DNA from: PALSA-1006 sp041660815
Lineage (GTDB): Bacteria; Pseudomonadota; Gammaproteobacteria; Burkholderiales; Gallionellaceae
Direction of reading: 5' to 3'
Assembly: GCA_041660815.1 (NCBI GenBank)
Contig: JBAZVN010000013.1
Location: 1-64,000 of the forward strand
Length of the DNA: 64,000 bases
In this document: positions 29,371 to 38,551 of the stretch, piece after piece
How the letters are laid out: each line of letters starts with the position of its first letter
Position numbering within the stretch: the stretch's first letter is position 1
Program-made: the position numbers and the translations under genes
The notes under the pieces: generated by a model
What the model saw: only the letters and a program-made list of their open reading frames with translations
Databases searched by the model: none
What the model was told of the DNA's origin: nothing

Positions 29371-31713
29371 ATGAAATTTTCCGAATCTTGGTTGCGTACT
29401 CTGGTAAATCCCTCGCTGACTAGCGAGGCGCTTGCGCATTTGTTGACGATGGCCGGTCTTGAAGTTGAGGAGATGTCTGAAGTTGCGCCTCCCTTTGACA
29501 AAGTTGTGGTTGCGCAAGTGTTGAGCAAAGAAAAACATCCCGATGCCGACCGTTTGAATATTTTGAGTGTTGATGTGGGCCAGGCCGAACCGCTGGCAAT
29601 CGTATGCGGGGCGCAAAACGTCACGGTGGGCATGAAAGCCCCGTGTGCATTAGTCGGTGCAAAATTACCTAAAATTGAAATTAAGGCGGCAAAAGTGCGC
29701 GGTATTGCCTCTTTTGGCATGATGTGTTCAGCCGTTGAGCTGGGCTTGGCCGAAGAAAGTAGCGGTTTATTGGAGTTGGCGGCAGATGCGATTGTGGGGA
29801 AAAGTATCCGCGAACATCTGGATCTGGACGATCATCTCATCACCTTAAAACTTACTCCAAATCGTAGCGATTGCTTGTCATTGCAGGGTATCGCGCGCGA
29901 GGTGTCGGCGTTAACCGGCACTGTCATGGAGGGCGTTACACCGCCTGTGTTTGCCGAGATGAGTCTGTTAACGCGTAAAGTAAGCGTTAGCGCGGTAGCC
30001 GCATGTCCGCGTTACACAGGGCGCGTAATCTCCGGTGTGAATGCCAAGGCAAACACGCCAGCGTGGATGGTGCAGCGCTTGGAACGTTGTGGTCTGCGCG
30101 GCATCAGCGCTTTGGTGGATGTAACTAATTATGTACTGCTGGAATTGGGGCAGCCTTTACATGCCTTTGATTTTAAAAGATTAAATGGCGATATCCAAGT
30201 GCGTTTTGCATCTTCCGGTGAGCAAATTAAGTTGCTCAATGAGCAGACGATTGACTTGCAAAATGACATGCTGGTGGTCGCTGATAATCAAGGTCCGGTC
30301 GCATTAGCGGGCGTGATGGGCGGTGCGAATAGCGCAGTAGATGATTCCACCACCGATATCTTTTTGGAAAGCGCGTATTTTGCACCCGCTGTTATCGTAG
30401 GCAAAACGCGCCGCTTGGGATTCGGATCAGATTCTGCGTATCGTTTTGAACGCGGTGTTGATTTTGCTGCAACACAAATTGCACTAAATCGTGCAACCCA
30501 ATTAATTTTGGATATTTGCGGCGGGCAAGCCGGAGCCGTAACCGAGGTCTTAAATGAATTACCGTTGCGTCAGGCGGTTAAATTGCGCATTCCTCGTGTG
30601 GAGCGGGTGTTGGGTGTGACTTTACCGGAAAATGAAATAACGCAAATTCTCGTGCGCTTAGGGATGAAATTACAGCAGCAAGCTGCAGAATACTTGGTCA
30701 CCCCGCCCAGCTACCGCTTTGATATTGCGATTGAAGAAGACTTAATCGAAGAAATTGCACGTGTGCATGGCTACGAAAATATCCATCCCGTGCCCCCTCA
30801 AGCTGCAATGACCATGTTGCCTCTTGTGGAAGCAATGCGTCCTTTGGCTAAACTGCGCCAGGCGATGGTATTGCGTGATTATCAGGAAGTAATTAATTAC
30901 GCCTTTGTGGAAACAGAATTGGAAAACGATCTGTACGGCAATATTCAGGCCGTTAAATTGCAAAATCCTATTGCCAGTCAGATGGCGGTGATGCGCAGCA
31001 GTTTGCTGGGGGGATTGTTGACTACCTTGCGCACAAATCTAGCTCGCAAGCAGTCGCGAGTGCGGGTGTTTGAAATTGGTGCATGTTTTAGCCGAGACAC
31101 TCAAACTGAGCGACTGGCAGGTTTGTGTTATGGCAGCCAATTTTCTGAACAATGGGGCGTTGGCGCTCGCAGTGTTGATTTTTATGATATAAAATCCGAC
31201 ATTGAAGCGATTTTCACACCCTCTATAATCAGTTTTTCAGCTAATATTCATCCTGCGTCTCATCCGGGGCGTTCGGCGCAGATTTTAATGAATGGGCAAG
31301 TAATCGGTTGGTTGGGGGAACTTCACCCCTCTTGGTTGCAAAAGTTTGATATTCCTCAAGCGGCAGTATGGTTTGAAGTTGAGCTTGCTACGTTAACGGC
31401 AGTTGGCATGCCGATAGCTGCTGATGTGTCAAAGTTGCCCCCAGTACGCAGAGATTTGGCAGTGGTAGTAAACGAAGAGGTGGCGGTGCAGAATTTGTTG
31501 CAGGCAATGCAACAGGCTAAAGCACCGTATGTAATTGAAGTGGGATTGTTTGACGTGTATCGCGGAAAAGGTGTGGATGAAGGTAAAAAAAGCCTTGCAT
31601 TCCGCGTGTTATTGCAAGATACTCAAAAAACTTTAACAGATATTGAAATTGATAAAAGCATCGCTCAGTTGGTGGCCATATTGCAGCAACATGATGCACA
31701 AATGCGAATTTAA
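29371..31713 (+). CDS. pheT: Phenylalanine-tRNA ligase beta subunit
   Basis: A 780-residue subunit. The N-terminal tRNA-binding OB fold shows VAQVLSKEKHPDADRLNILS and AAKVRGIASFGMMCSAVELG. B3/B4 editing domains follow, including MGGANSAVDDSTTDIFLESA. Next is B5, then a catalytic-like domain, and the C-terminal anticodon-binding FDX-ACB domain (LPPVRRDLAVVVNEEVAVQN). It lies 102 bases after pheS; the gap holds no gene or strong hairpin. Confidence 0.97.
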   Translation: MKFSESWLRTLVNPSLTSEALAHLLTMAGLEVEEMSEVAPPFDKVVVAQVLSKEKHPDADRLNILSVDVGQAEPLAIVCGAQNVTVGMKAPCALVGAKLPKIEIKAAKVRGIASFGMMCSAVELGLAEESSGLLELAADAIVGKSIREHLDLDDHLITLKLTPNRSDCLSLQGIAREVSALTGTVMEGVTPPVFAEMSLLTRKVSVSAVAACPRYTGRVISGVNAKANTPAWMVQRLERCGLRGISALVDVTNYVLLELGQPLHAFDFKRLNGDIQVRFASSGEQIKLLNEQTIDLQNDMLVVADNQGPVALAGVMGGANSAVDDSTTDIFLESAYFAPAVIVGKTRRLGFGSDSAYRFERGVDFAATQIALNRATQLILDICGGQAGAVTEVLNELPLRQAVKLRIPRVERVLGVTLPENEITQILVRLGMKLQQQAAEYLVTPPSYRFDIAIEEDLIEEIARVHGYENIHPVPPQAAMTMLPLVEAMRPLAKLRQAMVLRDYQEVINYAFVETELENDLYGNIQAVKLQNPIASQMAVMRSSLLGGLLTTLRTNLARKQSRVRVFEIGACFSRDTQTERLAGLCYGSQFSEQWGVGARSVDFYDIKSDIEAIFTPSIISFSANIHPASHPGRSAQILMNGQVIGWLGELHPSWLQKFDIPQAAVWFEVELATLTAVGMPIAADVSKLPPVRRDLAVVVNEEVAVQNLLQAMQQAKAPYVIEVGLFDVYRGKGVDEGKKSLAFRVLLQDTQKTLTDIEIDKSIAQLVAILQQHDAQMRI

Positions 31714-31722
31714 GAGGAAAAA

Positions 31723-32031
31723 ATGACGACATTAACAAAAGCAGAGTTAGCTGACCTGTTGTTTGAAAAAGTAGGATTGAACAAACGTGAAGCCAAAGAT
31801 ATGGTCGAAGCATTCTTTGAAGAAATTCGCATGCAACTCGAAGCAGGAGAAACCGTAAAACTGTCGGGTTTTGGAAATTTCCAATTGCGTGATAAGCCGC
31901 AACGTCCCGGTCGCAATCCCAAAACTGGTGAAGAAATTCCTATCACTGCACGTCGCGTAGTGACCTTCCATCCAAGCCAAAAGCTTAAAAGTACGGTAGA
32001 GAAAAATTACAATGGAACAGTACGTTCCTAA
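31723..32031 (+). CDS. ihfA: Integration host factor alpha subunit
   Basis: A 102-residue HU/IHF-fold protein: MTTLTKAELADLLFEKVGLN, VKLSGFGNFQLRDKPQRPGR, NPKTGEEIPITARRVVTFHP. The pheT-ihfA-merR order is a standard arrangement in proteobacteria. It bends DNA as a heterodimer with IhfB. The 3' end overlaps the merR-type gene by 20 bases. Confidence 0.96.
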   Translation: MTTLTKAELADLLFEKVGLNKREAKDMVEAFFEEIRMQLEAGETVKLSGFGNFQLRDKPQRPGRNPKTGEEIPITARRVVTFHPSQKLKSTVEKNYNGTVRS

Positions 32032-32389
32032 TTCACAGCTCCCTTCCATCCCGGCAAAGCGCTACTTCACCATAGGTGAAGTAAGCGAGTTGTGCGGGGT
32101 TAAAGCGCATGTGCTGCGCTATTGGGAGCAGGAGTTTACCCAGCTGAAGCCAGTTAAACGCGGTGGAAATCGGCGCTATTATCAGCACCACGAAGTGCTG
32201 CTGATACGCCGTATTCGCGAACTACTCTATGAGCAAGGTTTCACCATCAGTGGTGCGCGCGGACGTTTGGAACAACAGGAACCCGTTAAGCAACAAGATG
32301 TGCCTAAACCCGTTGTCGAGAATTCGAATTTTCATTTGCAGGACCTGCGCAAAGATATTCGTGAAGTCATTCAACTGTTGCACGCGTGA
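32012..32389 (+). CDS. MerR-family regulator
   Basis: A 125-residue protein with an N-terminal MerR winged helix: KRYFTIGEVSELCGVKAHVL, RYWEQEFTQLKPVKRGGNRR, YYQHHEVLLIRRIRELLYEQ, GFTISGARGRL. The C-terminal part lacks recognisable ligand cysteines and ends in a short helix. This gene always follows ihfA in many proteobacteria, but its targets are unknown. It starts inside ihfA (20-base overlap), suggesting translational coupling. Confidence 0.9.
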   Translation: MEQYVPNSQLPSIPAKRYFTIGEVSELCGVKAHVLRYWEQEFTQLKPVKRGGNRRYYQHHEVLLIRRIRELLYEQGFTISGARGRLEQQEPVKQQDVPKPVVENSNFHLQDLRKDIREVIQLLHA

Positions 32390-32417
32390 TTTTTGAGTGT
32401 TGGCAATGCAAAATTTT

Positions 32418-32445
32418 TTCAAGAGCGCTTTGGCTCTGTTATAAT
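32418..32445 (+). promoter_or_regulatory. Promoter of tRNA-Pro
   Basis: A perfect TATAAT at 32440-32445 lies 9 bases before the tRNA 5' end. A weak -35-like TTCAAG lies at 32418 with 16-base spacing. Confidence 0.5.
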
Positions 32446-32454
32446 GTTGAACTT

Positions 32455-32531
32455 CGGGGCGTAGCGCAGCCTGGTAGCGTACTAGTCTGGGGGACTAGTG
32501 GTCGCAGGTTCGAATCCTGTCGCCCCGACCA
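32455..32531 (+). tRNA. tRNA-Pro (anticodon GGG)
   Basis: A 77-base cloverleaf: acceptor CGGGGCG/CGCCCCG, D-arm with AGCCTGGTAGC, anticodon stem CTAGT/ACTAG with loop CTGGGGG (anticodon GGG), T-arm CAGG-TTCGAAT-CCTG and an encoded CCA. Confidence 0.95.
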
Positions 32532-32547
32532 ATAAAAACAAAGAGTT

Positions 32548-32578
32548 AGGCTGATATTATTCAGCCTTTTTCTTTTTT
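32548..32578 (+). terminator. Intrinsic terminator after tRNA-Pro
   Basis: AGGCTGA-TATTAT-TCAGCCT stem followed by TTTTCTTTTTT. Confidence 0.85.
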
Positions 32579-32616
32579 GACGAGGCGTACTAAACTATGC
32601 TGATAAAAATTTGAAA

Positions 32617-33672
32617 ATGACACAACCTCGTCTTTCGCCCATTCAATGGGCTGTACTATTCTTTCTCCCCGCAGTTTTCCTGTATCTAATGGCACCTATC
32701 CTCACGCCGTTCGTCGCAGCAAGTATTTTTGCTTATGTTTGCCAGCCTTTAGTGACAAAATTATCCGGTAATAAAATATCACGCACCACTGCGTCTTTAA
32801 CCGTCATGTTGGTGGCACTAGGCACTTTTATTGTCATCTTGTTGATTTTGTTTCCTTTGTTAAGCAGTGAAATAACATTATTTGTAAGCCGACTGCCGGA
32901 TTTATTGGACACAATCCAAACGCGTTTACTGCCACTTATCGAGAAACAACTGGGAGTAGAGTTGCGCTGGGATGCAGCAGTACTCAAATCGATTATTGTT
33001 GACCATTATCAAACAGCCGGCAGCGTCGCAGGTAAGGTTATTCCCTGGTTAACCGGGGGTGGCGCGGTGTTAATTAATCTGGTGTTGAATCTGCTCTTAA
33101 TACCGCTGGTGATGTTTTATTTGTTGCGCGATTGGCCGCAGTTATTAATGAAAATGGATGCGCTACTGCCGCGCCTTTGGTATAGCAAAACCAGACAAAT
33201 TGTAATGGAAATTGATGCAATGCTGGGGCAGTTTATGCGCGGACAGTTGTTGGTGATACTATTGATGTGCGTTTATTATGTGTTCGGATTATGGTTGGTT
33301 GGCGTGGAATTCGCACTACCGATCGGCTTGGTAAGTGGTTTGCTGGTGTTCATTCCGTATGTGGGAATGATGGTGGGGGTCGGCTTGGCTACCTTGGTTG
33401 CATTGGGTCAGTTTGAGGTATGGAGCGCTGTTATCTGGGTATGGCTGGTGTTCGGAATAGGACAAGCGATCGAAGGCGTGATTGTCACGCCACGACTGGT
33501 TGGGGAACGTATTGGCCTGCATCCGCTTGCCGTGATCTTTTCCTTGCTAGCCTTCGCGCAACTATTTGGCTTCGTGGGTGTACTATTGGCGTTACCCATT
33601 GCCGCAGCCATTCTGGTGTGCTTGGAGCATATCAAAGTTGAATATTTGAAAAGTCGGTTTTATCGGGAATGA
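32617..33672 (+). CDS. AI-2E/PerM-family membrane protein
   Basis: A 351-residue protein with about eight hydrophobic segments arranged as in the AI-2E transporter (PerM/TqsA) family. An N-terminal pair leads to a long amphipathic region (residues 90-150). The C-terminal block includes MFYLLRDWPQLLMKMDALLP, GLVSGLLVFIPYVGMMVGVG and the conserved QAIEGVIVTPRLVGERIGLH, PLAVIFSLLAFAQLFGFVGV. Members transport signals or ions; the substrate is not predictable. The start is the ATG at 32617. hda follows after one base, so they are co-transcribed. Confidence 0.9.
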   Translation: MTQPRLSPIQWAVLFFLPAVFLYLMAPILTPFVAASIFAYVCQPLVTKLSGNKISRTTASLTVMLVALGTFIVILLILFPLLSSEITLFVSRLPDLLDTIQTRLLPLIEKQLGVELRWDAAVLKSIIVDHYQTAGSVAGKVIPWLTGGGAVLINLVLNLLLIPLVMFYLLRDWPQLLMKMDALLPRLWYSKTRQIVMEIDAMLGQFMRGQLLVILLMCVYYVFGLWLVGVEFALPIGLVSGLLVFIPYVGMMVGVGLATLVALGQFEVWSAVIWVWLVFGIGQAIEGVIVTPRLVGERIGLHPLAVIFSLLAFAQLFGFVGVLLALPIAAAILVCLEHIKVEYLKSRFYRE

Positions 33673-33673
33673 C

Positions 33674-34342
33674 ATGACGCAACTTTTATTGGGGATTGCG
33701 CCACAGTGGGAGCCCAGCTTTGATAATTATGTGATGGGACGCAATGTGGAATTACTCTCCGCTCTGCGTCATGCGTTATTGAGCGGGGAGGGTGAGCGCG
33801 GTTTGTATATATGGGGTGAACAGGGGGCGGGAAAAAGCCACTTGTTGCAAGCAGCCGTGGCATTTGCAAAACAGAACGGCCAATTTTCAGTCTATGCGCA
33901 AGGTTGCGTACCTGACCCCGCACACGTTGTTGCCGTGGATGATGTGGAAAAGTTGGATCAGGACGCGCAGATAGCACTGTTTGCTTTGTACAACAATCAA
34001 CGTGAAAGCGGTGGCATGCTGCTGGTTGGCGGACTTAACGCACCAGCACATTTAAATCTGCGCGATGATTTGCGCACCCGTTTGGGCTGGGGTTTGGTGT
34101 ATCAGATTCATGCTTTAAACGATTATGAAAAAACTAAAGCAATACAACAGCATGCAAAGTCAAGAGGGTTTGATTTGCCCGATGAAGTCACCCAATATTT
34201 GCTGCGCCACGGGCGTCGGGATTTACCTTACCTGTTGGAAATAGTAGATAAATTGGACAATCAGTGCCTGAGAATAAAAAAACGCGCAGCAACAGTGCCT
34301 TTGCTAAAAGAAGTGATGCGCTTGAATTTAGGGCGCCTCTAA
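33674..34342 (+). CDS. hda: DnaA regulatory inactivator Hda
   Basis: A 222-residue DnaA-like AAA+ protein without the DnaA N- and C-terminal domains. The N-terminal QLLLGI resembles the clamp-binding motif, followed by SFDNYVMGRN, Walker A WGEQGAGKSHLLQA and Walker B VVAVDDVEKL. Sensor 1-type LLVGGLNAP and the C-terminal RHGRRDLPYLLEIVDKLD complete it. With the sliding clamp it promotes ATP hydrolysis by DnaA after initiation. Its last codons and stop lie inside the left arm of a long hairpin repeat. Confidence 0.92.
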   Translation: MTQLLLGIAPQWEPSFDNYVMGRNVELLSALRHALLSGEGERGLYIWGEQGAGKSHLLQAAVAFAKQNGQFSVYAQGCVPDPAHVVAVDDVEKLDQDAQIALFALYNNQRESGGMLLVGGLNAPAHLNLRDDLRTRLGWGLVYQIHALNDYEKTKAIQQHAKSRGFDLPDEVTQYLLRHGRRDLPYLLEIVDKLDNQCLRIKKRAATVPLLKEVMRLNLGRL

Positions 34343-34471
34343 AAATTCAATTTGCGAAGCTAGGCAAGGCGCAAGCAAAAAATTAGGACGCAGCATATGT
34401 CTGATATGTAAGGAGTAATTTTTTGTGAGCAACGTAGCATAGCAAAGCAGATTTAATTTTTAGAGGTGCCC
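34331..34471. repeat. Long imperfect hairpin repeat overlapping the end of hda
   Basis: The left arm begins GGGCGCCTCTAAAAATTCAA and the right arm, read on the opposite strand, begins GGGCACCTCTAAAAATTAAA. Pairing continues inward through GCGAAGCTAGGCAAGG and AAAAAATTA, giving arms of about 55 bases around a short centre. It resembles a small palindromic intergenic element or miniature transposable element. It supplies the stop codon of hda and could terminate transcription both ways. Confidence 0.75.
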
Positions 34472-34510
34472 TTGAGGGTGTCCTGGATAATCTGAGCTAC
34501 AGGAATAGAC

Positions 34511-35173
34511 ATGAACCTTGCATTATTTGATTTAGACAACACATTATTGAGCGGCGACAGCGACTTTGAGTGGTCGCAGTTTTTGATTGAGACCGGGATA
34601 ATCGATCGCGAACTGTTTGAAGTGAAAAATCAGGCGTTTTATGATCAATATAAAGCCGGAACGCTGGATATTTTCGAGTTCCTGGATTTTCAGTTAAAGC
34701 CCTTGTCGCGCCATTCACGCCACGTGCTGAATACCTGGCACGAAGAATTTATGCGCAACAAAATTCGCCCGATGATGGGGGAAGCCGCGCGTGAACTGGT
34801 CAACAAACACCGTTATGCAGGGGATTTGTGTGTAATTATCACCGCGACCAACCGTTTCGTAACAGAGCCCATCGCACGGGAGTTTGGCGTGAAGCATTTG
34901 ATTGCAACCAATCCGGAAGAAATTGACGGAGAATTCACCGGAAGAGTGGAGGGGATACCAAGTTTTCGCGAGGGTAAAATTACCCGTCTGGAAAGTTGGT
35001 TAAGTGAGCGTGATCAAGGCTGGAGCAGCTTTGCTGAGAGTACCTTTTATAGTGACTCTTTAAATGATTTGCCCTTGTTGGAAAAGGTAAATAAACCGGT
35101 CGCGGTTGATCCCGATGCCACCTTGCGGGCGTATGCGCAACAACACGGCTGGCCGGTTATTTCATTGAGGTAA
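34511..35173 (+). CDS. HAD-IB family phosphatase
   Basis: A 220-residue HAD hydrolase with the DxDxT nucleophile motif LALFDLDNTLLSGDSDFEWS, motif II ITATNRF, and motif III/IV FYSDSLNDLPLLEKV. The length and FEW.QFL.E.G pattern place it in subfamily IB (SerB-like; often labelled histidinol- or phosphoserine-phosphatase). The substrate cannot be decided from sequence alone. It stands before pcnB. Confidence 0.88.
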   Translation: MNLALFDLDNTLLSGDSDFEWSQFLIETGIIDRELFEVKNQAFYDQYKAGTLDIFEFLDFQLKPLSRHSRHVLNTWHEEFMRNKIRPMMGEAARELVNKHRYAGDLCVIITATNRFVTEPIAREFGVKHLIATNPEEIDGEFTGRVEGIPSFREGKITRLESWLSERDQGWSSFAESTFYSDSLNDLPLLEKVNKPVAVDPDATLRAYAQQHGWPVISLR

Positions 35174-35238
35174 AGCCTGTTTCTCACCGTGTATAATCCG
35201 CGCCTTCACACATTCGCAGCACTAAGGCTGAAATTTAA

Positions 35239-36597
35239 ATGCCCAAGACGATGATTAAAAAACTGTTCAAACGTGTTTTTGGTAAATCCGCCAAAAACAA
35301 AACAATCGGCGCGGGGAGCATCATCCCCTTTGCAGTGCATCAAGTTAGTCGGGATGGCATTAGCTACGGCGCAAAGCGGGTGACAGACGGCTTGCAGGCG
35401 GCGGGTTATAAAGCATTTGTGGTGGGCGGAGCGGTACGCGATTTACTCTTGAAACGTCAACCCAAAGACTTTGACGTGGCCACAGATGCCACGCCCGAGG
35501 AAGTGCGCCGGGTATTTCGGCGAGCGCATATTATCGGGCGACGTTTCCGCCTGGTGCATGTCATGTTCGGCGACGAGACCGTAGAAGTTTCCACGTTTCG
35601 GCGCATGATCGAAGCCGAAGATGCGCAGACTGATGCACATGGTCGCTTGTTGCGCGACAATGAGTTCGGCGATCAGGAACAAGATGCGGCGCGACGCGAT
35701 TTTACCGCTAATGCCCTGTTTTACGACCCCACCACCCAGGAAATATTTGATTTTCATCACGGCTATGCAGACATTCGCGCGAATACTTTGCGCATGATTG
35801 GCGTGCCGGAAGTTCGTTATCGCGAAGATCCGGTACGCATGCTGCGCGCAGTGAGATTATCTGCCAAGCTAGGCATGAAAATCGATCCCGAAACCAAGGC
35901 GCCGATTCACCAATTAAAAAGTCTGTTAGCCAATGTGCCTGAAGCACGCATGTTTGACGAGATGTTGAAATTATTGTTGTCCGGACATGCCTTGGAATGT
36001 ATTACCAAATTGCGCAAGATGCACATGCATCACGGTATGTTGCCCATGCTGGATGTAATTTTGGAGCAGCCGCTGGGGGAGAAATTTGTCACGTTGGCGT
36101 TGCAAAGTACCGATCAGCGTATATGCGCGGATAAGCCCACTAACCCGGCATTTTTATTTGCCTGTCTGTTGTGGCACGAAGTGTTGGCGGCTTGGAATAC
36201 CAAGCAAAAAGCCGGAGAAAAACCCGTTGCAGCCTTGCATGAGGCGATGGACGAAATTTTGGCGCGGCAGCGCGCGCAGCTTGCCATACCGCGTCGCTAC
36301 GACACCGTGATGAAAGAAATTTGGTTGCTGCAACCGCGCTTTGAACAGCGCGGCGGGCAACGTCCCTTGCGTTTATTGGGTGTGCCGCGCTTCCGTGCGG
36401 GCTATGACTTTTTACTGCTGCGATGCGAAAGCGGCGAAGTGGATACTGAGCTGGGCGAATGGTGGACCGAATTCCAGGATGCCTCAGAGGAACGCCGCGC
36501 CGAAATGTTGCTTCCCGATACAGGCCCGAAGAAAAAACGCAGGCGCAAGAAAAGTACCGACACTGGTGTTGCCCAGTCTGAGCCTGCATTAGATTAA
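35239..36597 (+). CDS. pcnB: Poly(A) polymerase I
   Basis: A 452-residue class II nucleotidyltransferase. The signature AFVVGGAVRDLLLKRQPKDF, DVATDATPEEVRRVFRRAHI contains the GG...RD and DxD catalytic motifs; RRDFTANALFYD and REDPVRMLRAVRLSAKLG follow. A basic C-terminus (KKKRRRKKS) is typical of PcnB rather than of CCA-adding enzyme. It adds 3' A-tails that promote RNA decay. TATAAT at 35192 may be its promoter. folK follows after 9 bases. Confidence 0.94.
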   Translation: MPKTMIKKLFKRVFGKSAKNKTIGAGSIIPFAVHQVSRDGISYGAKRVTDGLQAAGYKAFVVGGAVRDLLLKRQPKDFDVATDATPEEVRRVFRRAHIIGRRFRLVHVMFGDETVEVSTFRRMIEAEDAQTDAHGRLLRDNEFGDQEQDAARRDFTANALFYDPTTQEIFDFHHGYADIRANTLRMIGVPEVRYREDPVRMLRAVRLSAKLGMKIDPETKAPIHQLKSLLANVPEARMFDEMLKLLLSGHALECITKLRKMHMHHGMLPMLDVILEQPLGEKFVTLALQSTDQRICADKPTNPAFLFACLLWHEVLAAWNTKQKAGEKPVAALHEAMDEILARQRAQLAIPRRYDTVMKEIWLLQPRFEQRGGQRPLRLLGVPRFRAGYDFLLLRCESGEVDTELGEWWTEFQDASEERRAEMLLPDTGPKKKRRRKKSTDTGVAQSEPALD

Positions 36598-36606
36598 GGG
36601 GAAGGC

Positions 36607-37092
36607 GTGAATTTGCATACCGTTTTTGTCGGTTTGGGCAGCAATTTGGCCAACCCGCGCGCCCAATTACAACACGCAATACACGAGCTGGGTGCACTGC
36701 CCGTGATGCAAGTAATTCGGTGCTCCTCTTTGTATCGCAGCGCCCCGGTGGGTTATCTGGAGCAACCCGACTTCATCAATGCCGTGGTGCAACTGCATAC
36801 CAGTTTATCACCGCGCGCCACGTTGGATGTGCTGTTGGCGCTGGAACAAAAATGCGGCCGCACCCGTGAATTTGTCAATGCACCGCGCACGTTGGATTTG
36901 GATGTTTTGCTGTATGACGATTTGCAACATCATGAACACGGCTTGACGATTCCCCATCCGCAAATGCACCTGCGCGCGTTTGTTTTGCAACCCTTGCAGG
37001 AGATCGCGGCGGATTGTTGGATTCCGGGTGTGGGTGCCGTAAAAGAGTTGGCGTTGCAATGTGCCGATCAACATGTGGAACGAATGATCTAA
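36607..37092 (+). CDS. folK: HPPK, 2-amino-4-hydroxy-6-hydroxymethyldihydropteridine diphosphokinase
   Basis: A 161-residue folate-pathway enzyme with VFVGLGSNLANPRAQLQHAI, SLYRSAPVGYLEQPDFINAV, and the Mg-binding NAPRTLDLDVLLYDD. GTG start at 36607 behind AAGG. The deoxynucleoside kinase gene begins one base after its stop. Confidence 0.94.
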   Translation: MNLHTVFVGLGSNLANPRAQLQHAIHELGALPVMQVIRCSSLYRSAPVGYLEQPDFINAVVQLHTSLSPRATLDVLLALEQKCGRTREFVNAPRTLDLDVLLYDDLQHHEHGLTIPHPQMHLRAFVLQPLQEIAADCWIPGVGAVKELALQCADQHVERMI

Positions 37093-37093
37093 A

Positions 37094-37735
37094 ATGCCGC
37101 TGAGCAAATATCGCTATATTGTTGTCGAAGGCCCCATCGGGGTCGGCAAAACCAGCTTGACGTTACGTTTGGCGGAGCATTTGGATGCCAAAACGCTGCT
37201 GGAAAAACCTCAGGATAATCCGTTTTTGGCACGTTTTTATCAAGACTCTGCGCGCTACGCCTTGCCTACGCAGCTATTCTTTTTCTTTCAAAGAATCAAC
37301 GAGATGAGAGATATGGCTCAGTTGGATTTATTCAGCGCCCGGACAGTATCAGACTACCTGTTTGAAAAAGACACCCTGTTTGCTCGGCTGACGTTAAGTG
37401 ACGATGAATTTAAACTGTATCAATCAATTTCTAAAAGTATCGCGCCGGTCGCCACTGCACCCGATCTGGTGATTTACTTGCAAGCTTCCACCGATACACT
37501 GATTGAACGTGTGCAGCGCCGGGGTTTGCGTTATGAGCGTACCATTAGCGATGACTATTTGAGCAAATTGGCACGTAGCTACGGTGAATTTTTCCATCAT
37601 TACAATGCGGCACCGTTGCTGGTGGTGAATAGTGATAATTTAAACTTTATAGATCAGGACGAAGATTTCGCATTGCTGTTACAACGTATAGAAAACATGC
37701 GCGGGCCGCGCGAATTTTTTAGTCTGGGGGCATGA
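37094..37735 (+). CDS. Deoxynucleoside kinase family protein
   Basis: A 213-residue P-loop kinase. It shows VVEGPIGVGKTSLTLRLAEH (Walker A), LEKPQDNPFLARFYQDSARY, LPTQLFFFFQRINEMRDM, a DRS-like region altered to SDYLFEKDTLFA, and the lid RVQRRGLRYER. This is the dNK fold commonly found between folK and panB in betaproteobacteria. Its nucleoside substrate is not known. It overlaps panB by 4 bases (ATGA). Confidence 0.88.
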   Translation: MPLSKYRYIVVEGPIGVGKTSLTLRLAEHLDAKTLLEKPQDNPFLARFYQDSARYALPTQLFFFFQRINEMRDMAQLDLFSARTVSDYLFEKDTLFARLTLSDDEFKLYQSISKSIAPVATAPDLVIYLQASTDTLIERVQRRGLRYERTISDDYLSKLARSYGEFFHHYNAAPLLVVNSDNLNFIDQDEDFALLLQRIENMRGPREFFSLGA

Positions 37736-38526
37736 TGCGTAACACACTCACCACCTTGCAAAATATGCGCGACAAGGGCGAAAAAATCGCCATGTTGACT
37801 TGCTACGATGCCAGTTTTGCCACGCTGCTGGAAAACAACGGCATTGATGTTTTGCTGGTAGGCGATTCGCTGGGAATGGTGTTGCAGGGGCGCGAATCCA
37901 CGCTGCCAGTTACGCTGGAAGCCATGGCGTATCACACCGCCTGTGTGGCCAGCGGAGCGGCACACGCATTCATTATTACCGACATGCCATTCGGTACTTT
38001 TCAAGTGAGTCCGCGCGAGACGTTTGCCCATGCGGCGCAACTCATGGCGGCTGGTGCACACATGGTGAAAATTGAAGGCGGTGCAGCAATGGCAGAAACC
38101 ATTTCATTTCTCTCTGAACGCGGAATTGCTGTGTGTGCACATATTGGGTTAACCCCGCAATCCGTTAATCAGATGGGTGGTTATCGTGTGCAGGGGAAAA
38201 GTGATCTGGCAGCACAACGCTTACTGGCCGATGCCGATGCCGTCGCAAAGGCAGGTGCTGGTATGGTGGTTTTGGAGGCTGTCCCTGCCGCTTTGGCAGC
38301 CCAAATTTCCGCGCAAATTACGATTCCCACGATCGGTATTGGCGCCGGTGTGGATTGCTCGGGTCAAGTGTTGGTGTTGCATGACATGCTGGATATTTAT
38401 CCCGGTAAAAAAGCGCGCTTTGTAAAGAATTTTATGGCGGGGGCCGCGTCGATTGCTGAAGCGATAGCGAATTATTCGCGCGCAGTAAAAAGCGGCCAGT
38501 TTCCCGCAAAAGAACATAGTTTTTAG
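37732..38526 (+). CDS. panB: 3-methyl-2-oxobutanoate hydroxymethyltransferase
   Basis: A 264-residue first enzyme of pantothenate synthesis. Motifs LTCYDASFATLLENNGIDVL, VGDSLGMVLQGRESTLPVTL and IGLTPQSVNQMGGYRVQGK, with IPTIGIGAGVDCSGQVLVLH, are intact. The start is ATG ATG; the first overlaps the stop of the kinase gene (translational coupling). Confidence 0.96.
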   Translation: MMRNTLTTLQNMRDKGEKIAMLTCYDASFATLLENNGIDVLLVGDSLGMVLQGRESTLPVTLEAMAYHTACVASGAAHAFIITDMPFGTFQVSPRETFAHAAQLMAAGAHMVKIEGGAAMAETISFLSERGIAVCAHIGLTPQSVNQMGGYRVQGKSDLAAQRLLADADAVAKAGAGMVVLEAVPAALAAQISAQITIPTIGIGAGVDCSGQVLVLHDMLDIYPGKKARFVKNFMAGAASIAEAIANYSRAVKSGQFPAKEHSF

Positions 38527-38551
38527 ATGGCCGCCTAAAAAGAATATAAGG

